Source of the DNA: Diphasiastrum complanatum
Lineage: Eukaryota > Streptophyta > Lycopodiopsida > Lycopodiales > Lycopodiaceae
Direction of reading: 5' to 3'
Assembly: GCA_029204225.1 (NCBI GenBank)
Contig: CM055100.1
Span: 845,709-909,708, forward strand
Length of the DNA stretch: 64,000 nt
The notes under the pieces are model-generated. The model saw only the letters and a list, made by a program, of their open reading frames with translations. It did no database searches and was not told the DNA's origin. Each line of letters opens with the position of its first letter. The first letter of the stretch is position 1. Positions 45,849-58,427 of the stretch are shown here, piece after piece. The translations under genes and the position numbers were made by a program.

Positions 45849-45935
45849 TCATATGAGGGCCCAGACCTATAATTGGGCATATGAGGGCCCAGACCTATAA
45901 TAATCATATGAGGTCCCAGACCTATAATTGGACAT
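45849..45935 (+). repeat. Three tandem copies of a short LTR motif
   Basis: GAGGGCCCAGACCTATAAT occurs twice and GAGGTCCCAGACCTATAAT once, each after CATAT, within 90 bp. One copy only is present in the related fragment at 13844-14329. Confidence 0.85.
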
Positions 45936-46009
45936 AGGAGATCCCCATTCAACCTATATTAACTTATTGACCTTCTATTCTTAAATTGATGCAATTATTC
46001 ACCATGCAT

Positions 46010-46174
<165 letters not shown>

Positions 46175-46320
46175 AAATTCTCCACCTCATTTGCCAATGC
46201 TTGTGCTTTCTATTGACGGGCAACATTAAGGAAACCATTTTTCTATTTAGTTACTCAGAGAATGAGCAATTGGTGAACTTGCTTTTGGAGGCCTATAAGA
46301 GTTGTCCAACAACTAAATGC

Positions 46321-46680
46321 TTGAGCATCCCATATGGTGGGAGATTGTATTGATGTGAAGGGTGGAACCATGAAGGGTGGTAAGGGTGATAATAGCAATG
46401 GAAGATGTGGAGGTTACAACAAAAGGGGGAGTGGCAAAAATTGGAATGAAGATAGAAAGGCAAGTAGTGATAATTGGTAGAGAAATTGTTGGAAGAGAGA
46501 AAGTGGGAGGAAGGATAGGTGATCCTTTTTCAAATTGAAAATTTGAATTAGGGAATTGGATGTGTGCCATAGTTGTAGGGAGAGTAGTTGTTGTGGCACT
46601 AGAAAGTATCGAGGAGGAATGAAAGGTACTTATGGGTTGTGTAATGGTTGTGGTAGGGGAGGGACTCTTAGCCACTTAGC
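46321..46680 (+). pseudogene. G-rich region with a zinc-knuckle-like motif, probably decayed gag
   Basis: GGTGG-type Gly-rich codons lead to CNGCGRGGTLSHLAKKC (about 46637-46687), a C-x2-C-x7-H-x4-C pattern close to a retroviral zinc knuckle. It is followed within 30 codons by RNase H, so pol sequence between them is deleted. The large minus-strand frame here is only a mirror of this composition. Confidence 0.45.
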
Positions 46681-46689
46681 TAAGAAATG

Positions 46690-47150
46690 CATATTTATGG
46701 TGAATGTGAGGATGAATATGAGAAAAGCACTATTTCATCAACTAGTAGGATATTTGATTTATTTCACTGCTACACATTCCGACATTAGCCATATATTGTC
46801 AGTCTAGTAGAGTCACGATTGCTCTATTTATTATGGAAGCAGAGTATAAAGCCTTATGTTTGGCAACACGAGAGGGAATATGGCTGAGATGGATGCTATA
46901 AGACATTGGGATCTTATAGATTGAGTGTACCATCATTAAGAGTGATAGCCAGAGTGCTATATAGCTGGCTACGAATCCAATATTTCATGCATGCACTAAG
47001 CATTTTAAAATAAATATCACTTCATTAGAGAAAAGCTTTTATCTAGAGAGATTGATGTGATACATCACAAGATTGAAGACCAACTAGCTGACCTTTTTAC
47101 AAAAGCCTTAAGTTCTAATAAGTTTGAGTATTTAGAAGAAAAAAAAACTC
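46690..47150 (+). pseudogene. copia RNase H fragment
   Basis: ALFHQLVGYLIYFTATHSDI is the end of copia RT/RNase H linker. EAEYKALCLATREGIWLRWM, IKSDSQSAI, LATNPIFHACTKHFKI and DQLADLFTKAL-like blocks follow with stops and frameshifts. The order is that of the RNase H domain. Confidence 0.8.
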
Positions 47151-47169
47151 AATGTATGTAAAATAAACT

Positions 47170-47700
47170 AGGGCTTAAAAGAGAGCATCGGAATATTAAG
47201 TTCGATTTATATCTATAGTTTTTTTAACTTTTGGTACATCCTACAACGATGGGTGCCACATCGACGACACTGAAGTTAGTGAGTCAGGATAGATGTCCCA
47301 AAGGGAGAACCAGTTTGCCATGCAACGGTACCCCCATAAAAATTAGTACTAAACTATATGTACTAATTTTTCTTCGATAATGATATACAATTCTTGTTGT
47401 GCTATTGACTTCAGCTCTTGTGTTGGATAGCTTGTCAAGTTGTTAGTGTAAAACTGCAGGATTGATGTGTGACAGTTTCTACATGGCTTGTTAGTGAGCA
47501 ACTCCATGTATCATTCAATTGGATGTTTGTGACACCATGGAGACAATCATACTTATCTATGGTCTACGTCTCAATATTGTATGTATATTGCTTCAACTTT
47601 CCAGAGTTTTTGGATCCTCATCAACATCTCCTCCAAAATCTAATCTTTGATATTTGAGCATTTGCTAGCCATCTTGATTGAAATAGTTCCTTTCAAAGCC
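47170..47700 (+). mobile_element. Probable 3' end and LTR of the copia remnant
   Basis: AAAAGAGAGCATCGGAATATTAAG resembles a polypurine tract followed by a mutated LTR start (usually TGGAATATTAAG). The extent to the right is undefined. Confidence 0.35.
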
Positions 47701-49479
47701 CTTCTGATTAGATCTGTACTTCTTCCAATAATCTAAGATCTGCTTAACAAATGAATAGGGCACGCACACACATACACAACGACCTCACATTATATGTAAA
47801 ATGATAGTAGTGATTCACACCCAATCCTTACTTCTTCTTGTGTACTACCTAAAATCCATGCTTCTGATCGTTAAAATGTTTAAAATGGAAACAAACATCG
47901 CCCTTGGTAGAAAAAGTTCACAACAAACTTAGACAAGGGTTTAGTTTCTTTATTTCCAAGTTAAGCCACGTCTAACCAATTCCAACATTTCGAAGATAGA
48001 TATCTCAAAAATTTAGAGGTAGAATAATATTTTTCTTCCTAATAATGCCATTTGTGTGGAGTTTCTTTTAGGTCTTCAATAATAATAAAAATTAATAGTA
48101 TTTTTTAGTATTCATGTTTGACTCATGTACAAAAATTTTAAAGTTTTTTTTCAATGATTATTATGATTCAATTGAAAATAAATCATTGGGCCCATCGATA
48201 AGTACGTCAAAGAGAATTGCCATGTCTTTTTCATTTAATTACACTTGAACAAGTTGTAACAGATGACATTTCACAAACAAACAAAGAATAAAATATGTTA
48301 GATTTATCCAACTCTTCTTGTATATTGATATTTTGAATATATTTAAAATATAAAATAAAACAACACACCTTTGATAAAGTTGACAATTTTGTTTGATTGT
48401 TGGTTATCTCACCACCATTGTTTAGTAGCTTTTGAAGCCTCCATCGTTGAAATTTTATTTTTCTATTTTTTTCAATTGTCATTTTCCAAATAGACCCAAT
48501 AGTAAACAATTTGTAAATCACTTTTTTCTCAAAACATTCTCCAACATGCTTCTGAAATCTTACACGACATCATTAAAAATAATTTTGTTCTTCTAGTAAG
48601 ATTTATTATGACATTTAACAAAAAATTTAATAACAAAAATTATACGAATCCTAAGTGAAAATAAATAATTGTACCTTCTATTTGTCAAAAGCTGGTCCAC
48701 CTTTCTCGTGCAAATAACTTCCATTGCATTATTGCACAAAATAATTGCTCTATGCAAGAGCTTATCAACTTCCATCTTCATATGATTTATGTAACACTTG
48801 ATATTGCGACATTGTCAACTAGTGACATCATATGACTCAATGTATTTGATTTTTTGCTTTAATAGTGTGTCTTTATAATGTGTCCATTCTCATGATTATC
48901 AAGTTGTTTATGTTGCAAAGCCAAAATAACTTTGGACAACCTTGATGGTACATTGCCCATCATCAGATATATAGAATTAACATTTGATTTATGCACACTT
49001 TCAAATGTTTGTACTTCCACTACTTCGACTAAAAGTTTCTTTTTTACAAAATTAAATTAGATTCACTGGCACAAATATTATGTAAGCTTGTTGGAATATA
49101 AATAAAGGCTTCAAAGGGCTCAGCCTTGTTTTATCAAGAGGATCTATTGAAAAATCAAGCATTTTTCGTGTGTAGAATGGATTTTTTGTAAATCCAAACT
49201 CAATATAGGGCAAAATATTTGAAGTAGGCTGATTTCACTCCATACTTGGTGAAATGTAACGACTTTAATTGCATTGAATAAGTCTTATTGCATTCTTCAA
49301 GATTCTATATCAACTTTGTAGCAATTGCATATAGAAAGTGAATGATTCAAATTTTTGTACTTTTGGAGAAACCCTATTTTTGTTTGGATCTCTTGTGTTT
49401 GAAATTGATGAACTTTTCAAGAGTGTATTTCAATCATAGAAAGTAAAAAATCTCATAAGATTGTAGGTAGATCATTTGG
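47701..49479. other. No gene recognised
   Basis: Very AT-rich DNA. Minus-strand frames at 48231-48521 and 48593-48781 show no recognised family. It ends at the copia integrase that starts near 49480. Confidence 0.4.
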
Positions 49480-50572
49480 TGATCAAGTACCAAGAAAGCA
49501 AGTTGTGATTGGTTTTCCAAGTTCCTTAACTAGCATCAGTCATGTTTGTGGGCAATGTGCTTTGTCAAAGTCACATAAGTTACCTTATCAGAGATCTACA
49601 TCTAGATCTACTATGCCTTTTCAGGTTGTGAGCTCGGATATCCATGGTGTTACTACAATTAGAAATGGTGGTGCTATGATGCATGTACCTTTTATTGATG
49701 ATTTTAGTAGATTTTGTTGGGTATATCTACTAAAGAGGAAGGATTAAGTGTATGATGTCTTTGTCAGGTTCAAGATTGCAATTGAGGTCCAATTCTCTAC
49801 CAAAATCAAGTGCCTAAGTGATGATGGTGGTGAGTATATTTCTACCAGATTTAAAGCTTTTTGTGATGAGCATGGAATCAAGAGGGAGTACACAAGTCCA
49901 AAGACACCACAACAAAATGGAGTGGCTGAGAGGAAGACTAGAAATTTGTGTGAAGGAGATAAAGCCATGAGGTTAGGTGCTAATCTTCCAAAACCATTTT
50001 TGGATCAAGATCTATTGTGTGCTAATTTTCTATGCAATAGGTGGCCAACTGCTGTATTGGATGGAAAAATCCCTTTTGAGGTATTGTATAGAAGGCCGAG
50101 TGTCAAGTTTTTTAAAACTTTTGGATGTACTTGCTATATTAACATAACTCTTGATGATAGGACAAAGGAGGATCCATCTTCAAGGAAAGGTATATTTGTT
50201 GGATATAGTGAGGTGAGCAAAGCTTACAAGGTTTACATTCCTTCTACTATTAAAGTGGTCATTGGAAGAGATGTCATTTTTTATGAGGGAAATATTCCAA
50301 AGGTTTCTTCAAGTGGAAATGTTGTGGTTGGATCTAATATTATTGATATTGATGACATAGTTGATGGTACTTTGGATGTTGATGATGAAGGGCCTTCATC
50401 AAGTCAAAAGCCAAGGAGGACATCAAGTCAAAGGCAACAACCTTCAAGGATCATATATGATGAGAAGTGTAAGCAAGCGGAAGTAAGTCATTTTGCTTTT
50501 TTCACATGTTTTGGTGAATCTTCTTGTGTAGATGATGCTATGCAAGTGGATGTTGGTTTTCATGGTTTTTAA
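49480..50572 (+). pseudogene. copia integrase and linker
   Basis: VVIGFPSSLTSISHVCGQCA and LSKSHKLPYQRS end the zinc-finger part. The core reads SSDIHGVTT, FIDDFSRFCWVYLLKRKD, a stop, KCLSDDGGEYISTRFK, TSPKTPQQNGVAERK and FFKTFGCTCYINI. Asp, Asp and Glu are present although RSDN has become LSDD. GIFVGYSEVSKAYKVYIPS and VVIGRDVIFYEG are the C-terminal signature, and an acidic linker with RRTSSQRQQPSR follows. RT is absent; the sequence passes to LTR at about 50600. Confidence 0.88.
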
Positions 50573-50611
50573 GCGACTAATAGATCTGAAAAAGAGGTCT
50601 TAGCAAATGAC

Positions 50612-51535
50612 TTTGATGTGGTCGAGTGGAAGATCAAGAGGTTGACCTCAGAGGGCTTCAACAACACAAAAGGGAAGGTGGCAATTTGGAGGTTGTCAAG
50701 AGCATCAAAGGAAAGTCAATTGGCAAAGATGTTTTGGAGCAGTTTTTGCAGGTGTTTGAAGACTCAAGTAAGGTCAAAGGAGCAGCAAGGAAGTGTTTTT
50801 CAAGTTTATTTTACTTGTTCTATCTCATGTTTGAGCAATTTCATGTGAATGTGTGCAGATTGTGAAGATATGATAAAACTAGCTACATTAGTTTGCATCA
50901 TTTTGATGTTGGAGTTGTACTAGCATTCTTGGCTGGTTTTGCTTATGAAAATGAAGCTATTGGAGGCTCAATATGTCACTCATCCATGGTCAAGTCATCA
51001 AGTGTTGATGATACATTGTGACAAGATAGAAATGGAGGCTCGTTCATGTTAAAATTGGCAAAAGCTAACTTGATCAAATCTTGTAAATACCATAATGACT
51101 TGTACCTATCATCATTAGACATGTGTGTGTTCCCACATGTGAAATATATGCCTAAGTCATTTAGATAGATCATATAGGTTGTACATATCATTTAATTTGA
51201 AAACTAGTGGCTAAATTGGCCAAAAACTATCTTGGTTTTGGAGGCATATCTTGAGTATTCTCATATTTGTGTTTTGATTTTATGGTTTTATTGCTTTCTA
51301 ACACTTGTGTACTTCACTCTCTGTTGTAAGTCTGTACATGTACTATTTTCACACGTGTGAAAGTAGTAGGTCTCAAGTTTAATCATTTGCTTGTTGTTCT
51401 TTCTAGATTTTTTATGGGAAATTGAATTCTAGATCTAATCATTGGTTGATTAGTAGATCAAGTAATCTAGCTTCCAACACCTCTCGAGGATCTGATTTAG
51501 ATCCATTCTTGGTCTTTAGTTCTCTGAAATTTCAC
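50612..51535 (+). mobile_element. Copia LTR, related to 26798-27135
   Basis: The left part matches 26798-27135 block by block. The right end, AATTTCACA, stands before a PBS-like sequence, so this behaves as a 5' LTR. The start is uncertain; the sequence enters directly from the integrase-linker relic, so a deletion or recombination joined them. Confidence 0.6.
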
Positions 51536-51549
51536 ATGGTATTAGAAGT
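51536..51549 (+). other. PBS-like motif
   Basis: TGGTATTAGAAGTA, derived from the tRNA-Met site with two changes, follows the CA end of the LTR. Confidence 0.55.
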
Positions 51550-51775
51550 ACAAGAGATTAAAACATCTTCATTTTAAATTTCCAGAGATGGTAGTTATCT
51601 CCATCGAGTTTGTCAATGTGAGATGCACTAGATGATGGATCCATTCTGGTTGAACAAGATCGTTGGTAGAAACAACGACTATCGAATTACTGTTGGTTGC
51701 ACGTTTGCTAGAAAAACATCTTGATAGAAACAAGACTGATAATCCGTAGTAGAAATGCAGATTACTGAAATCGCC

Positions 51776-51787
51776 GCTCTCATACCA
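51776..51787 (-). other. PBS of a minus-strand copia element
   Basis: TGGTATGAGAGC on the minus strand, one mismatch from the standard site. A TG LTR start lies at 51788 on the plus strand. Confidence 0.6.
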
Positions 51788-51959
51788 TGTTGTAAAATCG
51801 TGGGTGTGAACGGCAGCGGAAGCTTGAGGATTTGAGCACGACATGTAGAAACAGAAACGCTTCCAGTTTTGCATCTATACAAAGTTGGTAACCGCCCTTA
51901 GGATATTTGTTTCTCCAGCAGTTTTAGGGTTGATGATAAGTTGGCGACGTCGGTCTGCC
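51788..51959 (-). mobile_element. Probable LTR end next to the minus-strand PBS
   Basis: It starts TGTTGTAAAATCGTGGG with GAACGGCAGCGGAAGC. This resembles the LTR start at 63582 (TGTTGGAATCGGGAAC and GAACGGCGGAAACGG), so both may be one LTR family. Confidence 0.5.
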
Positions 51960-52400
51960 AATGTAGTGAAAAAAACCCGAAGGTGCCCTTAGACTGAAGG
52001 TATGCAAATCCCGAAGGTTCCCTTAGACTTAAGGTATGTAAATCACGAAGGCGCCCTTAGACTGAAGGCAACGAAGAAGGCAAAAAAAGTGAAAAAGCCA
52101 AAGGTGCCTTAGACTGAAGAAGGCGAAGGTGCCTTAGACTAAAGGCAGCGAAAAAACCGAAAAAGGTGAAGGTGCCTTAAAATGGTCTAAGGCATTCTGG
52201 CCACTTTGTCGTTTTTTTCGTGAAGGGGCGAAAAAAGGCGAAAGTGCCTTAAAATGTTTTCTAAGGCATTCTGGCTACTGTGTCTCTTTTTTCACAAAGG
52301 GGCGAAAAATGCGAAAAAGACGAAAGTGCCTAAAAAATGGTTAAGGAAAAAAATCTTAAAAGGAAAAATGTGAAGGTCCGAAAACATGTAGTCGGCCTTC
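51960..52400. repeat. Minisatellite with GGTGCCTTAGACTGAAGG core
   Basis: GAAGGTGCCCTTAGACTGAAGG-like units occur at least six times between 51975 and 52150, with variable AAAAA.CGAAAAAG spacers. A second type, GTGCCTTAAAATGGTCTAAGG followed by CATTCTGGC, occurs twice at 52170-52280. The unit contains GCCTTAG and its near complement CTAAGGC, so arms can pair. Confidence 0.8.
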
Positions 52401-54368
52401 GGTTTTCGGGATGCTCATTACTTGAACGATTTGTTTAAGGCTGAGCATAAGAAATCTAACAATCCATGCCATTCTTCACCTATCAGTAGTGGTGAAGTTA
52501 ATTGGTACATGATGGACCCTATGTACAAATGCTTGGCCAAATCCATGTCGTTCAAGCTACCCTAGGCAAATCCATGCCATTCAGGTTAACCAAACATTAC
52601 ACCGATTCATCACATTAAAATGCCAAAAAACAATTGTAACATAATACTTTGCAATAGTCCATTATTTTGTTTTGATGCAACAAGTGAAAGTGTGTACGTT
52701 CTCGTAGGTATCAGGGCACTTCTGTACCATATTGATCCCAAAGACTAGTATCATAGTCTTGTCCGAGTGTGGTAGGTACTGAACATATCCATGCTTTCCA
52801 GTTCCATTATACATACAGTTTAACTCGTAAATATGAGCAAGGGTTATTACCACTTATGTAGGTAGAGTTTCTTATATAGGGTTTTATATTTGTCGTATGA
52901 TATGTTATTAATTTTGGATGATCACTTTTTCCTGCATCATTTTTTCTTGTACTTTATTAGTTAGATAAAGCGTCTTACAAACTATCATAGAGTACACATC
53001 TAGCATTTCACATAATCTTAAGCAATTATGGAGTATAAAAGATTTTATTATTCCATATCATCATACATACAATCCTATCCAAGTAAATGAAGTTTCTTTC
53101 GGAGTCATGCCTGAATATGTGTAGTAGATTCCTCTTGAGAGGTCGACATGATCGTTACTTCCACTTGGTTTCGGCACAAGTCCTAATATCATTATGTTTA
53201 TCGAGCCACAAGGTCCAAGTCATCATCATACATCTTTTAGAAAATACAATGTTTCGAGGCAAGTCATAATACATGTGGAGTGTTTATTCTTCAAAACCAA
53301 CGTGTTTCTTAATCACTAAAAAACCGATATCTAGCAATAATTATACGTTCTTTGCCATACCTACGTTTTGTTTTATCGTAAGCAAACAATGCCGAATAAA
53401 GAGGTCGATAAGAGTTTATACCTTCTTTGAAAGACTTCGTTGGCAACGCCTTACTACACGAGAGTTGATCTTATTTGGTGTGGTAAATTATGTTACTTGT
53501 TGTAACCATCTAAAACGACGACGCCCATATAATGTATGCATGGGAGCATTCATCATCAAGAAATTATTTGATACAAGAGGACAACGATCCTTTGCTGGTC
53601 TTAGTAACTACAATATAGTATGTGATAATCATGTGAACAACGACCAATATGCTGCAGAAAATCAAGCATCGCGCAAATCCATTATCTGGCAATGCTAGTA
53701 AAAGCACAAAGTATAATGCTAAATCATACATAAAATGATTGCAAGAAAGCGAACAGTTGTTATTGTCATCTATTCCATATCAAAGAGAAGCAGCAATACG
53801 TTTAATCCTTGCTTGTATCAACCAAAGAAGCAATGTTGTCATCATAAAGGCAAAGTAATCATTCATTGAAAGAGAAATTAGATCGTTGGCCAACAGCCAA
53901 TTGGATGCTTACCAAGTGTGTATGAAATGAGCACCAAAAGTCGTTGGAAGGGAGTGCGCTTCAGCACTCAAGCGTGGCCTTGATTATCCACTCTTTGTTG
54001 CAAACCAACATCTCTTCGAGAAGGCAAGAGTCACGTAGCTCGTGATGAATGTGGAAGAGAGAAAGAAAGTGGAAGGTAAGTCGTTGGCCCTCCATCCTTA
54101 TATACTTTTTTTGGGACTAAAAAATACAAAAGGTAAAATAAGTGCCCACCATTATATTAAGACCCCTAAAACCTAATGAATCCTAATCGTTGAATTATGA
54201 AGCTTTAGGTGCAAGTTAGGTATATAAGATCTAAACCCCAAAAAAATTAATTAGCATATAGTTCTCACAGGTTTATTAAATTTACAAAAGTAGTTTTTGC
54301 CGATGCACTTGGCAAAGTCGAAAATAGTGCTTATAACGGGATTTTTCTATAGTAACATGATGGAGTCC

Positions 54369-54370
<2 letters not shown>
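52401..54370. other. No gene recognised
   Basis: AT-rich DNA. The frame at 53273-53698 (141 codons, GTG start) has no recognisable domain or upstream gene structure, so it is not called. Confidence 0.4.

Positions 54371-54416
<46 letters not shown>
54371..54416. repeat. (GA)n microsatellite, 23 units
   Basis: 46 bases of uninterrupted GA. Confidence 0.97.
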
Positions 54417-54419
<3 letters not shown>

Positions 54420-56502
54420 CCACACCCCTAGATTTCAAAGATTGAGTTGAGTCCTCCTTGCCGTTTCGAGAACCTCAACATGTTCATGTACATTCGAGGG
54501 ATATAAATCTACCGTATAAAAAAAAATCATTATTAATTATAGCATGATATTAGAAATCATAAGTAGTTCAAAAGATTACAATAATTACCATTGCATTTTC
54601 GATAATCCCAAGGATTCATAAAATCCACATTTGGTTCTAAATGCATACAAACACGTTGAATGAGCACTTCTGAAATGGATTGTCCACCCAGAGATGCTTT
54701 GAAATACATGCTAATATACATATTTCACCCATCTTTAGTTAATTCTTCACAAGGGGCTTCTTCACATCTCAATGAAGAGACATAACTTGCAAATTTGAAG
54801 TGTAACGTTGCCATTAAGTTGAAGAAACCCAAGCTTAGTTTTTTTGCAAATTGCAAACACACTCACTTGCTTTGATTTGTCATCCAATTTTCCCACAGAT
54901 GAATTGACATTGAATAGATTATGTAATTATGCATCTTGGTTTCCAACGGGGCTGTAAACTGGGACCAAAGAAACTTTGGATGCCAAGCCACCCACCAACT
55001 CCAGCCCCAATTGGATAGATTATGTAATTATGATTGAATGAGGCTCATTACTATCTAATATAAGCAAGATATATGAATCTTATTTGCAAGACTGCTTTGT
55101 TTTTTGATTATGATTCTGGAGTAGGCAGAAATTGTATCACCCCATTGTGGAGTTGTTCAAGATGCCCAAGTCTCAAGCTTAATATCATCATGAAATTGCA
55201 TAATTGTGATGTATGTTGGTTAGTTTTAGTTTGCATCACTACAAGCTTAGATTTGTAATGACTTTGATCAGTGGTCCCATAGAATGTTGGCAGCCAATTA
55301 CCCAAAAGTAGATACACATCTAATTTGAAAACTTACTCCTACACTTATGCAAGAACCAAGTTTGTTGTAATGTCTTCTAAACTCATAATTAGGGATATCT
55401 TCTATATTCCTTGTGCATTGAACCTTTTCAATGCCACGGAATTCTTTTTGGAAATATCTGTCAGTGGCTACAATTAGATTCCACATTGTTAAAAAACAAT
55501 TCCACTTCACCTTCAACTCATCTCTTCTAAATACTTTCAAGGAGCAGTCAGATATATGAGGAAAAGAATATCTATATCTCTACACTTTTTCGTCCATGAC
55601 CCTACAAATCACTCTACAGTCTGGCATCACCAAGGATCTATCTACTGAACTACTCACCACTTTGCTAAAGCTATGAATCCTTAAAGGATGCTGTTAAGAA
55701 GAGTGATTCTAGGAAGAAATCACAATTTCAAGGCTGGTGAGCGTAACAAATAGAGGCCGCCAGCCAGTTGGTTGTAGTATATACCATTTGTCAAAGTTCT
55801 TAGAGGAAAGCTGATTAAAAAACCTTTACGACCGTACAGTGTATTGGATATTACGTCCATGTGCACCCGGTGTGGTATCTAACTCAGATCTTGAGCTGTG
55901 GAAAGAAGCAGACAACTAGCAGGTGACATTTGATGGATGCTACCATGTGAGATTAATCTATAGTTGTCTACAATTACATTATGGAGCTAGAATACTGTCT
56001 TCAATCCTCATAAACAAACTGTAAAGAGAAACAAATCTGCTATTGATTCAAATGCCCCAAATTGGAAACTAATGCACAACACTGAAATGTTGAGATAAGC
56101 ATATATTCTCAATAGCAAATACACATTCAAATGATTGACTGGTAAATACAGTGAACCTGCCAAACCCAAATTCCAAAAGGCCACACAAGTGCACAGATCT
56201 GCAATAGGCTTCAATTTAAGTTATGCCAACAACCAATTTATCTAGGAATAGCTACCACAGGCTGTAGTAAACATCCGTAGTTCGCTTACAACCCTGCAAA
56301 ACACTAGCCGATGATCCTCCTTTGGTTTCATCACTCAAAACCATGCATTTTACAGCTTCCGACCAGAAAGAACTACTTGAAATTTTGAAATGACCAAAGA
56401 TTGCTACACTGCCAATCCACCCTTCACGCAAAACAGCTCAGATATAGCCAAATTACATGGGTCCTAAGGCTTTGAACAGATGCACAAGGAAAGAAAACAA
56501 GA
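54417..56502. other. No gene recognised
   Basis: Unassigned sequence downstream of the ABA receptor gene. No retroelement motif is readable. Confidence 0.4.
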
Positions 56503-56508
56503 TTTATT
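56503..56508 (-). terminator. Candidate polyadenylation signal of the PYL gene
   Basis: AATAAA on the minus strand, 256 nt downstream of the stop codon. Other weaker signals are possible. Confidence 0.4.
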
Positions 56509-56763
56509 GCTGCTTCAATAACAAGCAGGATAGCACAGAGTGATGTCCCCATAAATTTCTGCCCCAAATCTTGTACCAGAAATTTTCAAGCTTCTTATAA
56601 AGCAGGCTCTTTCTGAATAGTAGTACATCAGGGATGCAGAAATTCAGTCATAGAAACCCTTCTTAGTAGTGCATATAAGACTAAGCAAAGCTAGATGCAG
56701 CTTCAATTGACTTAATGTCAAAGAAAGGCTCTTACCACATGCTCTGGCTATGGCAGAAGGGTA

Positions 56764-57375
56764 TCAATCTTCACCTTCTGCTTCCGAAAGCCTTGCTCGC
56801 CGCTCCGCAATGCGAGCTAAGGATCTTAGGTTACACCTTACTAGGGTGTTTGTGTAGATGCAGGTGTCCTCTTTGGTGTTGCCTTGGGGTATATCCACAA
56901 CATAAGACTCAATCACCAATGTTTCAGGCATGCCATCAACTACAACCTCATGCAGAGATGTCACAGAGCGATAGTTTTTGAGGCGATGATCGCCGCCTAA
57001 AACCCTGAAGCTCAGAACATGTTTTTCCTCATCTAGAATTTCGAGGCGCTCCATGCTGTTCTTGGCTGGAAGGCCAGATATGACTGTCACTTCTCGCGTG
57101 CTGCCAACAGCAACGCCGCCTGCGACTGAGCAGCTCCGGATGAAATGCTTGTAGGACTGGGGCTGATCAAAGCGGCGAACAATCGACCAGACCCCTGTCA
57201 CTGGAGCAGGGATGTGCTGCACTAGAAGAGATGAGCATTCATGAGCTGCAACAGCATGATTGTGGTAGCGCCACACAGCGTCCCCCACTTTGGCTGTTTC
57301 TATTTCGCTCAGCCCCTTGTCTAAGAAGATGCCCTCCATGACCACAGTATGAACCTCGCTGCTGGATACAACCAT
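56764..57375 (-). CDS. PYR/PYL/RCAR abscisic-acid receptor (203 aa), intact
   Basis: This cytosolic and nuclear START/Bet v 1-fold receptor binds ABA and then blocks clade A PP2C phosphatases, which frees SnRK2 kinases. Signature blocks are [19 protein letters not shown] (63-80), the gate loop SGLPA (100-104), ERLEILDEE (109-117), the latch HRL (130-132), the [16 protein letters not shown] block (156-171) and the C-terminal helix [13 protein letters not shown] (181-193). ABA-pocket residues are in place: K76 (Lys59 of PYR1), R94, E109, Y135, S137, E156 and N182. Length fits the family, with an N-terminal extension of about 60 residues. A single open frame without introns fits the intronless PYL4-6-like type. 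The ATG at 57375 gives the longest frame; Met13 is an alternative start. Which PYL subfamily it belongs to, and whether it is monomeric or dimeric, cannot be read. Confidence 0.95.
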   Translation of the reverse strand: MVVSSSEVHTVVMEGIFLDKGLSEIETAKVGDAVWRYHNHAVAAHECSSLLVQHIPAPVTGVWSIVRRFDQPQSYKHFIRSCSVAGGVAVGSTREVTVISGLPAKNSMERLEILDEEKHVLSFRVLGGDHRLKNYRSVTSLHEVVVDGMPETLVIESYVVDIPQGNTKEDTCIYTNTLVRCNLRSLARIAERRARLSEAEGED

Positions 57376-57420
57376 CCTTTATGAGGCTAATCAGTTCAAT
57401 TTCTTTTATCCTTCAGTAAG

Positions 57421-57546
57421 ATGAGTCTTCTGCTGAGTGACGCTCTAGAATACGTGCTGGATCACGCCCTTGTAGACTACAATATACCAACAGAGGAAAA
57501 GACCAAATTAAAAGCTGAGATCATTCGGCTGATCTGGCAAATGTAG
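57421..57546 (+). CDS. Small open frame (41 codons), opposite strand to the PYL leader
   Basis: ATG at 57421 starts MSLLLSDALEYVLDHALVDY and the frame ends IIRLIWQM before TAG. Composition is protein-like (acidic, amphipathic), but no family is recognised and it starts only 46 bp from the PYL ATG on the other strand. Chance is a good alternative. Confidence 0.15.
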   Translation: MSLLLSDALEYVLDHALVDYNIPTEEKTKLKAEIIRLIWQM

Positions 57547-58419
57547 TAACAAAAAGGAAAAATCTGTTTTCAGAGAATAGTTTTCAGTACATAAAATTTA
57601 CAGAAAGATATGGTATTCGATGTAAGAAATGCATTTAAGTGAACCTCTACCATTACAGAACGGGTAACAAACCAGAATAACCCTAAAGCAGAGATGAATC
57701 AGTTAAAATTCTACATATGTAGTAGAACAAAGCTACAAAAAATCTGCAGAATTTACCCCTGCGCTTATGGAATTTACAAGAAAACACATTATTTGATATA
57801 AAATAAGCATTCTAGGGAAGCCCTACCATTACAGAAAGAGGAAATCACCAGGTCAACGCCTAAGCAGATATCAGATGCTGTCATCTCTACCACATGTACT
57901 AGCCATAAAGTAGAAGCTACATGGAGAATTAAGCTTAAACATAAGGAAATTACAACAAGACAGTGTGGGTTGATCTGAAAAATGGATTGTGAGGATCCGA
58001 TCCACCATTTTTGCTCTAACTTACAGGCTGCTGGTCTGCGGACTCCGAAGTCTGAGGAGAGCTGAGTTTATAGCTCCTCCATCTTGATCCCAGATGCCCA
58101 AGTCGCAGATCAACGATGGATCAATTGCAGATTTGTGATCTGATTTGATGTGATCTGATGGAATGCAAACCCAAAACAAAACACAGCAGCTGAGCAGAAT
58201 AAGCAAAAGCCTTGGCCGCGCCTGCCACCACTCCAGACCTGGTGGCAGCTAAAGTCGGTCCATAGGGCAACTCGCCATTCTGCCACCGGAGGCCCGCCAC
58301 CAAGGGGCTCGAAATCCGATAGACCCTAGATCGCACTCCATCTCCTCCGCTGCCCCACTTAGATATCCGCCACGCGTCAAAGTCTCCCACTCACAGCCCT
58401 CAGATTAACTACCCTTTTC

Positions 58420-58427
58420 CACGTGGC
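58420..58427. promoter_or_regulatory. ABRE motif CACGTGGC
   Basis: An exact match to the YACGTGGC consensus within a GC-rich segment. Confidence 0.5.

Noticed and set aside
46313-46675. 120-codon minus-strand frame rich in Ser/Thr/Pro/Ile
   Set aside because: It is the mirror of a Gly-rich plus-strand gag-like region and has no recognised content.
53273-53698. 141-codon plus-strand frame
   Set aside because: It starts with GTG, shows no domain and has no exon-intron context or homologue I recognise.
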